A stretch of 64,000 nucleotides of DNA from Eubacterium sp. (GTDB taxonomy: Bacteria; Bacillota; Clostridia; Lachnospirales; Lachnospiraceae), in contig JAFUDC010000181.1 of assembly GCA_017459345.1 (NCBI GenBank), positions 1-64,000 on the forward strand, read 5' to 3'. Shown here piece by piece: positions 1-6,971 of this stretch. The notes under the pieces are model-generated. The model was given only the letters and a program-made list of their open reading frames with translations, searched no databases and was not told the DNA's origin. How positions within the stretch are numbered: position 1 is the first letter of the stretch; the number at the start of each line of letters is the position of its first letter. The position numbers were made by a program, and so were the translations under genes.

Positions 1-3
1 GCG

Positions 4-221
4 TGAATAAGTCCCACGGATTGCTTCGCTGCTAAAGCAGCTCCCGCAATCCGCCACAGTATCTCGATTTCGCACTAATCGTGCTTCATCTCGATACTGT
101 TTCCACGCAAACATCCACCGGATGTTCGCTTTGGATACTTAGGCATGTCGCACCATATGCCAGGCCAGCTTTACATGCTAGCATGACAGCTTGTCCTGTC
201 GCATGGTGCTGGACTTATTCA
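4..221. repeat. Structured multi-hairpin intergenic element, copy A
   Basis: An 11-bp perfect inverted repeat (TGAATAAGTCC at 4-14, GGACTTATTCA at 211-221) encloses several consecutive hairpins: GGATTGC/GCAATCC with an inner GCTGC/GCAGC, CAGTATC/GATACTG (57-63/93-99), AACATCC/GGATGTT, GCACCAT/ATGGTGC (150-156/203-209) and a CATGCTAGCATG palindrome. The second hairpin contains a symmetric internal loop (TCGATTTC at 64-71, TTCATCTC at 85-92) that recurs almost unchanged in a second element at 35102-35248. There is no reading frame in it. It could be a mobile palindromic repeat or a structured RNA; the sequence alone does not decide. Confidence 0.55.
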
Positions 222-270
222 ATTAAATAGTCAGTGAACCTAAGAATAAAAGATTTGAACCCAAGAATTC

Positions 271-329
271 TTGACATATCAGTTAATATATGGGAAAATA
301 AAGGCGTGTACATTATTTAATTAACTGAT
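271..329 (+). promoter_or_regulatory. Promoter and inverted-repeat operator of the zinc-ribbon/TPM pair
   Basis: TTGACA at 271-276 is a consensus -35 box; the best -10 at 17-bp spacing is only GAAAAT (294-299). A perfect 10-bp inverted repeat, ATCAGTTAAT (278-287) and ATTAACTGAT (320-329), brackets the expected start of transcription, as expected for a repressor site. A GAGAGGGGG ribosome binding site follows before the ATG at 350. Confidence 0.4.
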
Positions 330-349
330 AATTAGAGAGGGGGAAAGCC

Positions 350-1420
350 ATGGAACATGTTCAGGAGTTTACCTGCCCGGGCTGCGGGGCGAAGTTAGAG
401 TTTGATGCAGCCACCCAGAATCTCAAGTGTCCTTTCTGTGGTACGGAGATTGCCATTGATATGGCCGCACCGCAGGAGATGGAGGCGGAGGCCAGTCTCT
501 GGGAGCCCATGAGTGCTGGCGACTGGAAACCGGGAGAGACAGCAGGAATGCGGGTTTATGCCTGCAGTGCCTGCGGCGGGGAGATCATCGCGGATGAGAC
601 GGCAGGGGCTGCCAACTGTCCCTACTGCGGCAATCAGGTGGTAATGAAGGAGCAGTTTGCAGGAGACCTACGTCCGGACTTTATTATCCCCTTTAAGCAT
701 GATAAGAATGCCGCCAAGGAGGCTTACCGCAAGCATCTTACCGGCAAGAAGTTTCTGCCTCCCTTCTTTAAGAGCAGTGCCCACATCGATGAGATCAAGG
801 GGATCTATGTTCCTTTCTGGCTCTATGATGCCGATGTGGAGCTGGATGCAGTCTATACCGGCGAGAAGGTAAGAGAGTATACGGAGGGCGATTATGAGTG
901 CAGGGAGATTGAGAAGTACCGTCTGGACCGGTCCGGCACCATGAGCTATACCCATATCCCTGTGGATGGTTCCAGCAAGATTGACCATATACTCATGGAG
1001 TCCATCGAGCCTTACGACAAGAAGGGCCTGGTCGATTTTAAGACGGCCTATCTGGCAGGATATATGGCAGACCGCTATGATATCCCTCAGGATAAATGTA
1101 TTGAGAGGGCCGAGGAGAGGATGAAGAATTCCACGACCCAGGCCTTCCGTGCTACTTGTAATGAGTACTCCTCGGTGAATGTGGAACAAAGTGATTTTCA
1201 GATACTAAGCTCCAAGTACTGGTATGCCCTCTACCCTGTATGGCTCCTCAACACAACCTGGCAGGGAAAGAAGTATACATTTGCCATGAACGGACAGACC
1301 GGACGGCTGGTGGGAGACCTGCCGGCGGATAACGGAGCTTACTGGAAGTATGTGGGTCTTCGGGCCGTGCTTTTTGGTATCATCATCTACATATTGATGT
1401 GGATTGTCAAGCTGATCTAG
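350..1420 (+). CDS. Double zinc-ribbon protein with C-terminal membrane anchor
   Basis: This is a 356-residue protein with two predicted zinc ribbons: cysteines 9, 12, 27 and 30 (CPGC, CPFC), then 72, 75, 90 and 93 (CSAC, CPYC). A mixed alpha/beta region of about 230 residues follows, ending in one hydrophobic helix (about 334-353) and a short basic tail. Proteins of this build are common in Clostridia and are often misnamed PriA-like or TFIIB-like because of the zinc ribbon; no helicase motif is present. It is followed 11 nt downstream by a TPM-domain protein on the same strand, and the pair probably works together at the membrane. The molecular function is unknown to me. Confidence 0.75.
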   Translation: MEHVQEFTCPGCGAKLEFDAATQNLKCPFCGTEIAIDMAAPQEMEAEASLWEPMSAGDWKPGETAGMRVYACSACGGEIIADETAGAANCPYCGNQVVMKEQFAGDLRPDFIIPFKHDKNAAKEAYRKHLTGKKFLPPFFKSSAHIDEIKGIYVPFWLYDADVELDAVYTGEKVREYTEGDYECREIEKYRLDRSGTMSYTHIPVDGSSKIDHILMESIEPYDKKGLVDFKTAYLAGYMADRYDIPQDKCIERAEERMKNSTTQAFRATCNEYSSVNVEQSDFQILSSKYWYALYPVWLLNTTWQGKKYTFAMNGQTGRLVGDLPADNGAYWKYVGLRAVLFGIIIYILMWIVKLI

Positions 1421-1431
1421 GAGGTGGAAGG

Positions 1432-2277
1432 ATGAGTAAGAGATATGTTATAAGATATCATGTATTGATTCCCATGCTTCTGGTCATCTTCTTCTGGGTT
1501 TTTGGGCTGATGGCAGCCAGTACAGTTTTTGCTGCATCCGGAGCATCTCTTTTAAGGGATGATGCCGACCTCCTCACCGATAAGGAGGAGAGTAAGCTGA
1601 TAAAGAAGCTCGATAAGGTCAGCAGCAAGAGAGACTGCGATATTGCCGTCATCACTGCAGGGGATCTGGCCGGCTACGATGCAGAGAGCTACGTGGATGA
1701 TCAGATTGACAGCACCGGGCTGGGTTCCGGCAGGGAGAACGGTACAGCGACTTTGCTGATCTATGTCGATCAGAATGACCCATCTAACCGGGAGGTGCGG
1801 ATTGCCACGGACCAGACGGCCAACGCCTATTTCTCTGATGCGGATAATGACCGTGTTCTGGACGAGATTTTTGATGACCTGCGGTCGGGAGATTATGCAG
1901 ATGCAGTAAGCGGCTACGCAGATGCCTGCGACTCCGTGCTCGGCCAGTCCTTTGATGAGGGCGGTTCACGGGGCGTATCTCCGGGATGGCTCTTTGGCGA
2001 TCTGGGTATCGGTGCCCTGCTGGCATTTGCCATGGGCGGATATCACAGGAGCCGCTTAAAGACCAGCAAGAGCCGGACCGGTGCATCGGATTACAAGGTG
2101 GACGGCGGTGATATTCAGTTTATCGTCAACCAGGACACCTTCCTGGACAGACATGTGGAGCGCAGAAAGATCGACAGAGATGGTGACGGACCGAGAGATC
2201 ATGAAGCTCATGAAGCCGGAACCACCCATACCACAGCATCCGGGTCACATCACGGCGGAGCAGGACGGAAGTTCTGA
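1432..2277 (+). CDS. TPM-domain membrane protein
   Basis: The start at 1432 is chosen because AGGAGGTGG lies just upstream; a longer frame from 1399 overlaps the previous gene. The 281-residue product has a signal/anchor helix near residues 10-35, then a TPM domain (the fold of plant TLP18.3 and bacterial YgcG-type proteins) with an acidic DADNDR stretch, a second hydrophobic segment near 190-205, and a Gly/His/Ser-rich C terminus, which is usual for this family. TPM domains in some relatives have weak phosphatase activity or protein-quality roles; the role here is open. It forms a two-gene unit with the zinc-ribbon protein and is followed by a strong terminator. Confidence 0.8.
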   Translation: MSKRYVIRYHVLIPMLLVIFFWVFGLMAASTVFAASGASLLRDDADLLTDKEESKLIKKLDKVSSKRDCDIAVITAGDLAGYDAESYVDDQIDSTGLGSGRENGTATLLIYVDQNDPSNREVRIATDQTANAYFSDADNDRVLDEIFDDLRSGDYADAVSGYADACDSVLGQSFDEGGSRGVSPGWLFGDLGIGALLAFAMGGYHRSRLKTSKSRTGASDYKVDGGDIQFIVNQDTFLDRHVERRKIDRDGDGPRDHEAHEAGTTHTTASGSHHGGAGRKF

Positions 2278-2289
2278 GTGTCAACATCT

Positions 2290-2333
2290 AGTTCAATCGG
2301 AATCGTCTCGACGATTCCGATTGAACTTTTTTT
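2290..2333 (+). terminator. Intrinsic terminator after the TPM gene
   Basis: A perfect 17-bp stem (2290-2306 with 2311-2327) closes a CTCG loop and runs directly into seven T residues. Confidence 0.93.
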
Positions 2334-2420
2334 ATACAACTTTTGAGCCGCTCGATTCTTCAACTTTACCTATGATATTTGCTCGGCAGACTATAATGAG
2401 TAGAAAAATGTAAAATATAC

Positions 2421-2460
2421 TTGACATAATGCAATTCATAGTGGTATTATGACATTGTCA
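2421..2460 (+). promoter_or_regulatory. Promoter with TGACATTGTCA palindrome
   Basis: TTGACA (2421-2426), an 18-bp spacer and TATTAT (2445-2450) form a good vegetative promoter. The palindrome TGACATTGTCA (2450-2460) overlaps the expected transcription start, a typical place for an autorepressor operator. The downstream XRE protein is the obvious candidate. The same 11-mer, in reverse complement, occurs at 32414-32424. Confidence 0.65.
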
Positions 2461-2515
2461 AATGATAGTATCTTTAAGCTATGGATGTTTTACTAACGAA
2501 AGGGAGGCGGATATC

Positions 2516-3040
2516 ATGAGTATTGCAGGAAGGTCATTAGGTATATTCACAGGAGTATTAGCTGGTCTGATTCTTGCCCTGGTCATTGCAAGGATTATCA
2601 ATAAGGATCATCAATTCAAGACGGAATACGATGAGATGCAGAAGAGGATCCGGGGGGACGGATATAAGTACGGGTTCTACACTATGGTGATATGTGAGGC
2701 CCTGCTGCTTGCCTTCAGTGATGGGAACAAGCTGCCTGCGGAAGCACCGGTGATACATTTTTTTGTGATTTGGCTGGGAATTCTGGTTCAGATTGCCTAC
2801 TGTATCTGGAAGGGGGCCTATGTGGGCCTTAACACAAATCCGACCAGGTATATCATCATTCTTGGAATAGTATCCGTATTTAATTTCGCTGTTTCCTACA
2901 TGGCTTGGAAAGATGGACAGCTTTTTGCAGATGGCAAGTGGCAGATTCAAACCGTCAATCTCCTCTGCGGGCTGCTCTTTGCCCTGATCGGCCTGATCAG
3001 CCTGGTACGGAAGCTGACAGATCGTGAGGTGGAGGAATGA
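2516..3040 (+). CDS. Four-helix integral membrane protein paired with an XRE regulator
   Basis: The start at 2516 follows AGGGAGGCGG. The 174-residue product has about four membrane helices (residues about 8-27, 56-72, 81-98, 112-130, with a last one near 147-165) and short loops. It overlaps the downstream XRE regulator gene by 4 nt (ATGA), so the two are translationally coupled. This arrangement (small membrane protein plus 60-70 residue XRE protein) is widespread in Bacillota. It often controls its own expression, possibly as an envelope-stress or sensing unit. No catalytic motif is visible and I do not assign a function. Confidence 0.75.
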   Translation: MSIAGRSLGIFTGVLAGLILALVIARIINKDHQFKTEYDEMQKRIRGDGYKYGFYTMVICEALLLAFSDGNKLPAEAPVIHFFVIWLGILVQIAYCIWKGAYVGLNTNPTRYIIILGIVSVFNFAVSYMAWKDGQLFADGKWQIQTVNLLCGLLFALIGLISLVRKLTDREVEE

Positions 3041-3231
3041 AGAATCTCAGATTGAAGGCTGCCCGTGCCGGAAAGGACCTTTCCCAGGCAGAGCTTGCCA
3101 AGGCAGTGGGGGTGTCCAGACAGACCATCAGTGCCATTGAGAAGGGGGATTATAATCCGACCATCAGGTTATGTATCAGCATATGTAAGGTTCTGGATAG
3201 AACTTTGGATGAACTGTTCTGGGAGGATTAG
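3037..3231 (+). CDS. Small XRE-family transcriptional regulator
   Basis: The 64-residue protein is almost entirely one Cro/C1-type helix-turn-helix: LSQAELAKAVGVSRQTISAI forms helices 2 and 3, followed by the conserved EKGDYNPT turn and a C-terminal LDRTLDELF helix. It has no separate effector domain. It is translationally coupled to the membrane protein upstream, whose promoter carries a TGACA-T-TGTCA palindrome, making autorepression likely. The family match is very clear; the target site is inferred only from position. Confidence 0.9.
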   Translation: MKNLRLKAARAGKDLSQAELAKAVGVSRQTISAIEKGDYNPTIRLCISICKVLDRTLDELFWED

Positions 3232-3535
3232 AAGAAGATGCAAGCCTCCGATGCCGGAAAGGCAAAGGTTTTCCTGATAAAAGAGCATGTTACTTTGTTA
3301 AATAACATATGATTTTGTAACAAATATTTAAGAAAAAAGCGGAGTTCATCTGTAGAATTATTGAAGCTATTGTGATATGATATCAGAAATCATCTTATAT
3401 TCTTCATCACATAATCTATGACATTAACATAGAAAGATGCCTGTGATGGAAGAAGAATTCTTATTTTTAGCATGCAAAATATTAGAGGGAGAACCTTTCG
3501 TCAGCAGACGAAGCGTTATTATGGAGGTGCTTAAT
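3232..3535 (+). other. dapA upstream region with stem-loop leader
   Basis: This 304-nt stretch has no gene. A TATGAT box at 3376-3381 is the best -10 candidate, without a good -35. A two-tier stem-loop lies at 3401-3453: outer arms TCTTCATCAC (3401-3410) and GTGATGGAAGA (3443-3453), inner arms CTATG (3416-3420) and CATAG (3428-3432). It is far too small for a lysine riboswitch and I recognise no known leader class. Confidence 0.45.
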
Positions 3536-4420
3536 ATGTCGATTTTTAAAGGTTCAGGTGTTGCCCTGGCGACACCCATGAAGGAGAATGGCGAGATTAA
3601 TTTTGATTCTATGGCTAATCTGATTGAGGCCCAGATTGAAGGAGGTACAGATGCTCTCATTATCTGCGGTACTTCCGGAGAGGCTCCAACCCTGGATGAC
3701 CCGGAGCATCTGGATGCCATCAGCTTTGCAGTGGAGCGGACTAAGGGCAGGATTCCGGTTATCGCAGGAACCGGTTCCAACAACACTGCCCATGCTGTCA
3801 TGATGTCTGAGGAGTCGGAGAAGCGCGGGGCAGATGGCCTGCTTCTGGTAACCCCCTATTATAATAAGGCAACCCAGGATGGACTTTATGTCCATTACCG
3901 CAAGATTGCCTCCGCAACTAAGCTTCCATGCATCGTATATAATGTGCCGTCAAGAACAGGAACCAATATTCTTCCGGATACCATGGCAAGACTGGCCAGA
4001 GACCAGGAGAACATCGTGGCAATTAAGGAAGCCAGCGGCAGCATCAGTCAGGTTGCCAAGCTGGCATCCCTGGTGGATGGTCAGCTGGATATCTATTCAG
4101 GCAACGACGATCAGATTGTTCCGGTCTGTTCTTTAGGCGGTGTCGGCGTGATCTCTGTCCTGGCCAATGTGGCACCGAGACAGACCCATGACCTTGTCAT
4201 GTATTGCCTGGAAGGAAAATATGAGGAGGCGAAGAAGCTTCAGCTTAAGGCTCTCCCATTGGTAGAACAGCTCTTTATCGAGGTCAATCCGATTCCTGTT
4301 AAGGCAGCCCTTAACATGCAGGGCTTTAATGTGGGATCGCCCAGACTGCCCCTTACCGAGATGACCGATGCCCACAAGGAGACATTGAGGCAGGCTATGA
4401 TTGATTTTGGCTGTCTGTAA
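3536..4420 (+). CDS. dapA: 4-hydroxy-tetrahydrodipicolinate synthase
   Basis: DapA condenses pyruvate with aspartate semialdehyde, the first step committed to lysine and meso-diaminopimelate. The start at 3536 is set by GGAGGTG about 8 nt upstream; the product has 294 residues, the normal family length. Visible motifs are the GTSGE substrate loop (45-49), YNVPSRTG with catalytic Tyr135 and Arg140, and the Schiff-base Lys164 in VAIKEASG. The gene stands alone between the XRE pair and a hydrolase gene, with its own leader and a terminator. The family also contains N-acetylneuraminate lyases and related aldolases, but the motif set and length fit DapA best. Confidence 0.93.
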   Translation: MSIFKGSGVALATPMKENGEINFDSMANLIEAQIEGGTDALIICGTSGEAPTLDDPEHLDAISFAVERTKGRIPVIAGTGSNNTAHAVMMSEESEKRGADGLLLVTPYYNKATQDGLYVHYRKIASATKLPCIVYNVPSRTGTNILPDTMARLARDQENIVAIKEASGSISQVAKLASLVDGQLDIYSGNDDQIVPVCSLGGVGVISVLANVAPRQTHDLVMYCLEGKYEEAKKLQLKALPLVEQLFIEVNPIPVKAALNMQGFNVGSPRLPLTEMTDAHKETLRQAMIDFGCL

Positions 4421-4435
4421 GTATGGTTGTTTTTT

Positions 4436-4464
4436 AGTCCCAGACAATTGTGTCTGGGACTTTT
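4436..4464 (+). terminator. Terminator after dapA
   Basis: AGTCCCAGACA (4436-4446) pairs with TGTCTGGGACT (4451-4461) and is followed by a short T run. A T run also precedes the stem, so it could work on both strands. Only 24 nt separate it from the next start codon. Confidence 0.85.
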
Positions 4465-4485
4465 GCCTGAATTTGGAGGAAATGT

Positions 4486-5055
4486 ATGAATAAACTTGCC
4501 CTGGTTTTCCCGGGAATCGGATACCACAATGATAAACCCTTATTATATTATGGAAAGAAACTGGCTGCCTGCTTTGGATACCGTATCATCGAGATTCGAT
4601 ATGGAGGCTTTCCCTACGGAGTGAAGGGGAATTCCCAGCTTATGAGACAGGTTTATGAGAGTGCACTTGAGCAGACGGAAGAGATGCTTAAGGATGAGAT
4701 TATCACAGGGGAAGATCAGCTGCTGATTCTCTCTAAGAGTGTGGGGACTGCGGTGGCGGCTGCCTGGCAGAATAAGCACCATTTTCATGCTGAAAATATT
4801 TACTTTACCCCCGTGGAAGAGACATTTCAGTTTGTAAGTCCAGGTAGCGGAATCGTCTTCCACGGTACCGCAGACTCCTGGGCGGAGACGGCTGCCATAA
4901 AGGAACTGTGTGATGAGTATCGGCTGCCTCTTTTTATCACAGAGAATGCCGACCACTCTATGGAGACGGGAGATGTGATTGATGACCTCTCCATCATCAA
5001 GGGGATTATGGAGGAATGCAGGTCATATCTGGATAGACTCAGCAGTGAGATATAA
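4486..5055 (+). CDS. Small alpha/beta hydrolase
   Basis: The 189-residue protein has the order of a compact alpha/beta hydrolase: an early FPGIGYHND strand-loop, a nucleophile elbow SKSVG with Ser85, a late acidic residue in HGTADSW (Asp130) and a His in ADHSMETGD (His157). It has no signal peptide or membrane helix. TTTGGAGGAAAT upstream gives a clear ribosome binding site. It sits just after the dapA terminator, so it is probably transcribed by read-through or from a weak promoter. The substrate is unknown; it resembles short cytoplasmic esterase-like proteins of Clostridia. Confidence 0.75.
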   Translation: MNKLALVFPGIGYHNDKPLLYYGKKLAACFGYRIIEIRYGGFPYGVKGNSQLMRQVYESALEQTEEMLKDEIITGEDQLLILSKSVGTAVAAAWQNKHHFHAENIYFTPVEETFQFVSPGSGIVFHGTADSWAETAAIKELCDEYRLPLFITENADHSMETGDVIDDLSIIKGIMEECRSYLDRLSSEI

Positions 5056-5156
5056 TTGCAGATAACTTTCATCTCTCACGCAATTGTCATAGACATTAGT
5101 TTCAATTATGACTTCCTTCTCAATAGGGGAGAAGATAGTTCACATTAAAAAGCAAC

Positions 5157-5201
5157 AAGGCTGAAACACGGATAGGATTCCCATCCTGGTGTTTCAGCCT
5201 T
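5157..5201. terminator. Bidirectional terminator between hydrolase and MATE genes
   Basis: A 13-bp perfect stem (5157-5169 with 5189-5201) lies between two converging genes. A residues precede it and TATTTTC follows it, so it can end transcription from both sides. Confidence 0.88.
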
Positions 5202-5231
5202 ATTTTCACTCTTTTGCTATTCGGCGGATTC

Positions 5232-6593
5232 TCAGTCTGCTGCTTTGCGGTAATCCCCTCTCTGATATATCTTACGCATCACATGCTTGTACATGATATA
5301 TCCATAGATCCCTCCGGTTATCCAGGCCAGGGGGTCTGCACCGACAGCCAGAGGATATAAGGCCAGTCGGATTGAGGCGGCGGCAGCGACCAGTCTGGCC
5401 AGGAGCTCCACGATTCCCATGGTCATGGCATGAAAGCTGTAGCCGCAGCCCTGCATGGTGTTTCTGTATACGAAGATCATCCCCAGGGGGATGTAGCAGA
5501 TGACGCACTCAGTGACATAGGTTCTTGCCCATGGCAGGATATCTGCCATATTCACATCTGCGGTGAAAAAGAGCCGCAGCATGGGGGTAAGAAGAAGCAG
5601 GGAGATCACAGCTGCTGTAATAGAGTATACCACGATGAATTTCATGGCATCCCTGGTTCCCTGTTCCACCCGGTCAATAGCTCCGTAGCCGTAATTCTGT
5701 CCGGCGTAGGAGGCCATGGTCTGGCCGGTGGACAGGAGACCCTGGTTTAAGAGGGTCTGGGACTTACTGGCTGCGGTAAAGGCTGCAACCGCCGTGGATC
5801 CGAAGGTATTGATGGCACTTTGCATAATCATGGTGCCGGAGGCGGTGATGGCATACTGTAGTGCCATGGGGATGCCGGTCTCCAGCTGGTTCCTGCTGTC
5901 CTCCGGATGGAATCTCCAGTGTTCTTTCCTGGGTCTTAAGACCGGGACCCTGCTCATAATGAAGATCAGGCAGAGGATAGCTGAAATTCCCTGGGATATG
6001 TTGGTGGCCCAGGCAGCTCCGGCGGTTCCCATCTTGAAATTCACAATAAAGAGCAGATCCAGCACGATATTCAGCAGGGAAGAAAAAATCAGAAAATATA
6101 AGGGGACCCTGCTGTTCCCGATGGCCCGAAGGTAGGATGAAAACAGGTTATAGAAGACAGTAGCCACAATACCCTTGCATATGGTGGATATGTAATTATA
6201 AGCATCCTGATAGATATCATCCGGTGTGTTCATCAGATGGAGCACTCTGTGCATGATGGCCAGGCTGACTGTAGTCGTCACGATAACCACTATGGCAGAT
6301 AAAAGAATGCCGTTGGCCACGGACCGCCGGGTCTCATCTTCTAAACCTGCGCCGAACTTCTGGCTGGTCAGGACGGAGAAGCCCGTGGCCATGCCGATGC
6401 AGGTTCCCATGACCAGGAACATGATGGTCCCGGTGGAACCGACCCCCGCCAGGGCCCTTGTCCCCACAAATTTCCCGACGATAATGGTATCGACCATGTT
6501 ATAAAACTGTTGAAATACATTTCCCAGGAAAACAGGCAGCATAAAGCGCAGAATAATAACAAGGGGCCTGCCCTGGGTCATATTGGTTTCCAT
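5232..6593 (-). CDS. MATE family multidrug/sodium efflux transporter
   Basis: A 453-residue protein with about 12 hydrophobic segments and the internal two-fold pattern of the MATE fold. The typical opening GRPLVIILRFMLPVFLGN is followed by QQFYNMVDTIIVGKFVG, which is characteristic of the DinF/NorM-like branch. It likely exports cationic drugs or metabolites in exchange for Na+ or H+. Translation starts at 6593 on the minus strand after a GGAGAT site. The gene has its own promoter (6676-6704) and an inverted-repeat leader, and converges on the hydrolase gene. The substrate cannot be predicted. Confidence 0.9.
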   Translation of the reverse strand: METNMTQGRPLVIILRFMLPVFLGNVFQQFYNMVDTIIVGKFVGTRALAGVGSTGTIMFLVMGTCIGMATGFSVLTSQKFGAGLEDETRRSVANGILLSAIVVIVTTTVSLAIMHRVLHLMNTPDDIYQDAYNYISTICKGIVATVFYNLFSSYLRAIGNSRVPLYFLIFSSLLNIVLDLLFIVNFKMGTAGAAWATNISQGISAILCLIFIMSRVPVLRPRKEHWRFHPEDSRNQLETGIPMALQYAITASGTMIMQSAINTFGSTAVAAFTAASKSQTLLNQGLLSTGQTMASYAGQNYGYGAIDRVEQGTRDAMKFIVVYSITAAVISLLLLTPMLRLFFTADVNMADILPWARTYVTECVICYIPLGMIFVYRNTMQGCGYSFHAMTMGIVELLARLVAAAASIRLALYPLAVGADPLAWITGGIYGYIMYKHVMRKIYQRGDYRKAAD

Positions 6594-6610
6594 ATGTTGT
6601 GATCTCCATT

Positions 6611-6647
6611 TTCATCAGAAAGAAGATTGAGACTCCCTTCTGATGAA
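6611..6647 (-). promoter_or_regulatory. Inverted repeat in the MATE gene leader
   Basis: TTCATCAGAA (6611-6620) and TTCTGATGAA (6638-6647) form a perfect 10-bp inverted repeat directly upstream of the MATE gene ribosome binding site. It could be an operator or a leader hairpin that masks translation. Confidence 0.5.
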
Positions 6648-6675
6648 GCCTCCGATTGAATAGTCAGACTAAGAT

Positions 6676-6704
6676 AGCATACTACAAAAATCTTATTTGT
6701 GCAA
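6676..6704 (-). promoter_or_regulatory. Promoter of the MATE gene
   Basis: On the minus strand TTGCAC (6699-6704) and TATGCT (6676-6681) are separated by exactly 17 bp. Together with the inverted repeat it accounts for the left part of the 378-nt gap between the MATE and GH3 genes. In the right part I see only a TATAAT at 6835-6840 without a convincing -35 box. Confidence 0.55.
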
Positions 6705-6971
6705 TTGATTTCTCAGAATAAAATGGTGCCCATATGATTGACATCATCTTAAAAGATTACGGCATGTCTTTTTGCATCCAGAATAGATGACAACTATAAT
6801 ATAAATTGCTCTCCACAAAAATCATGATCTGGGTTATAATCAGAGAAGTATTTACCTGATATGCATAACAGTCAACATTAAGAAAATGCATAACAAGATG
6901 ATCAGTATATTATAGAAGCAATGTGAAGATAGAACACCTGATTGGATGAATAATAGGAGGTATATAAATCT

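Noticed and set aside
350..1420. PriA-like helicase, a name often given to such zinc-ribbon proteins
   Set aside because: No Walker or helicase motif; only zinc ribbons and a membrane helix are present.
3401..3453. Lysine riboswitch upstream of dapA
   Set aside because: Only about 50 nt of hairpin are present; the lysine aptamer needs about 170 nt with five helices.
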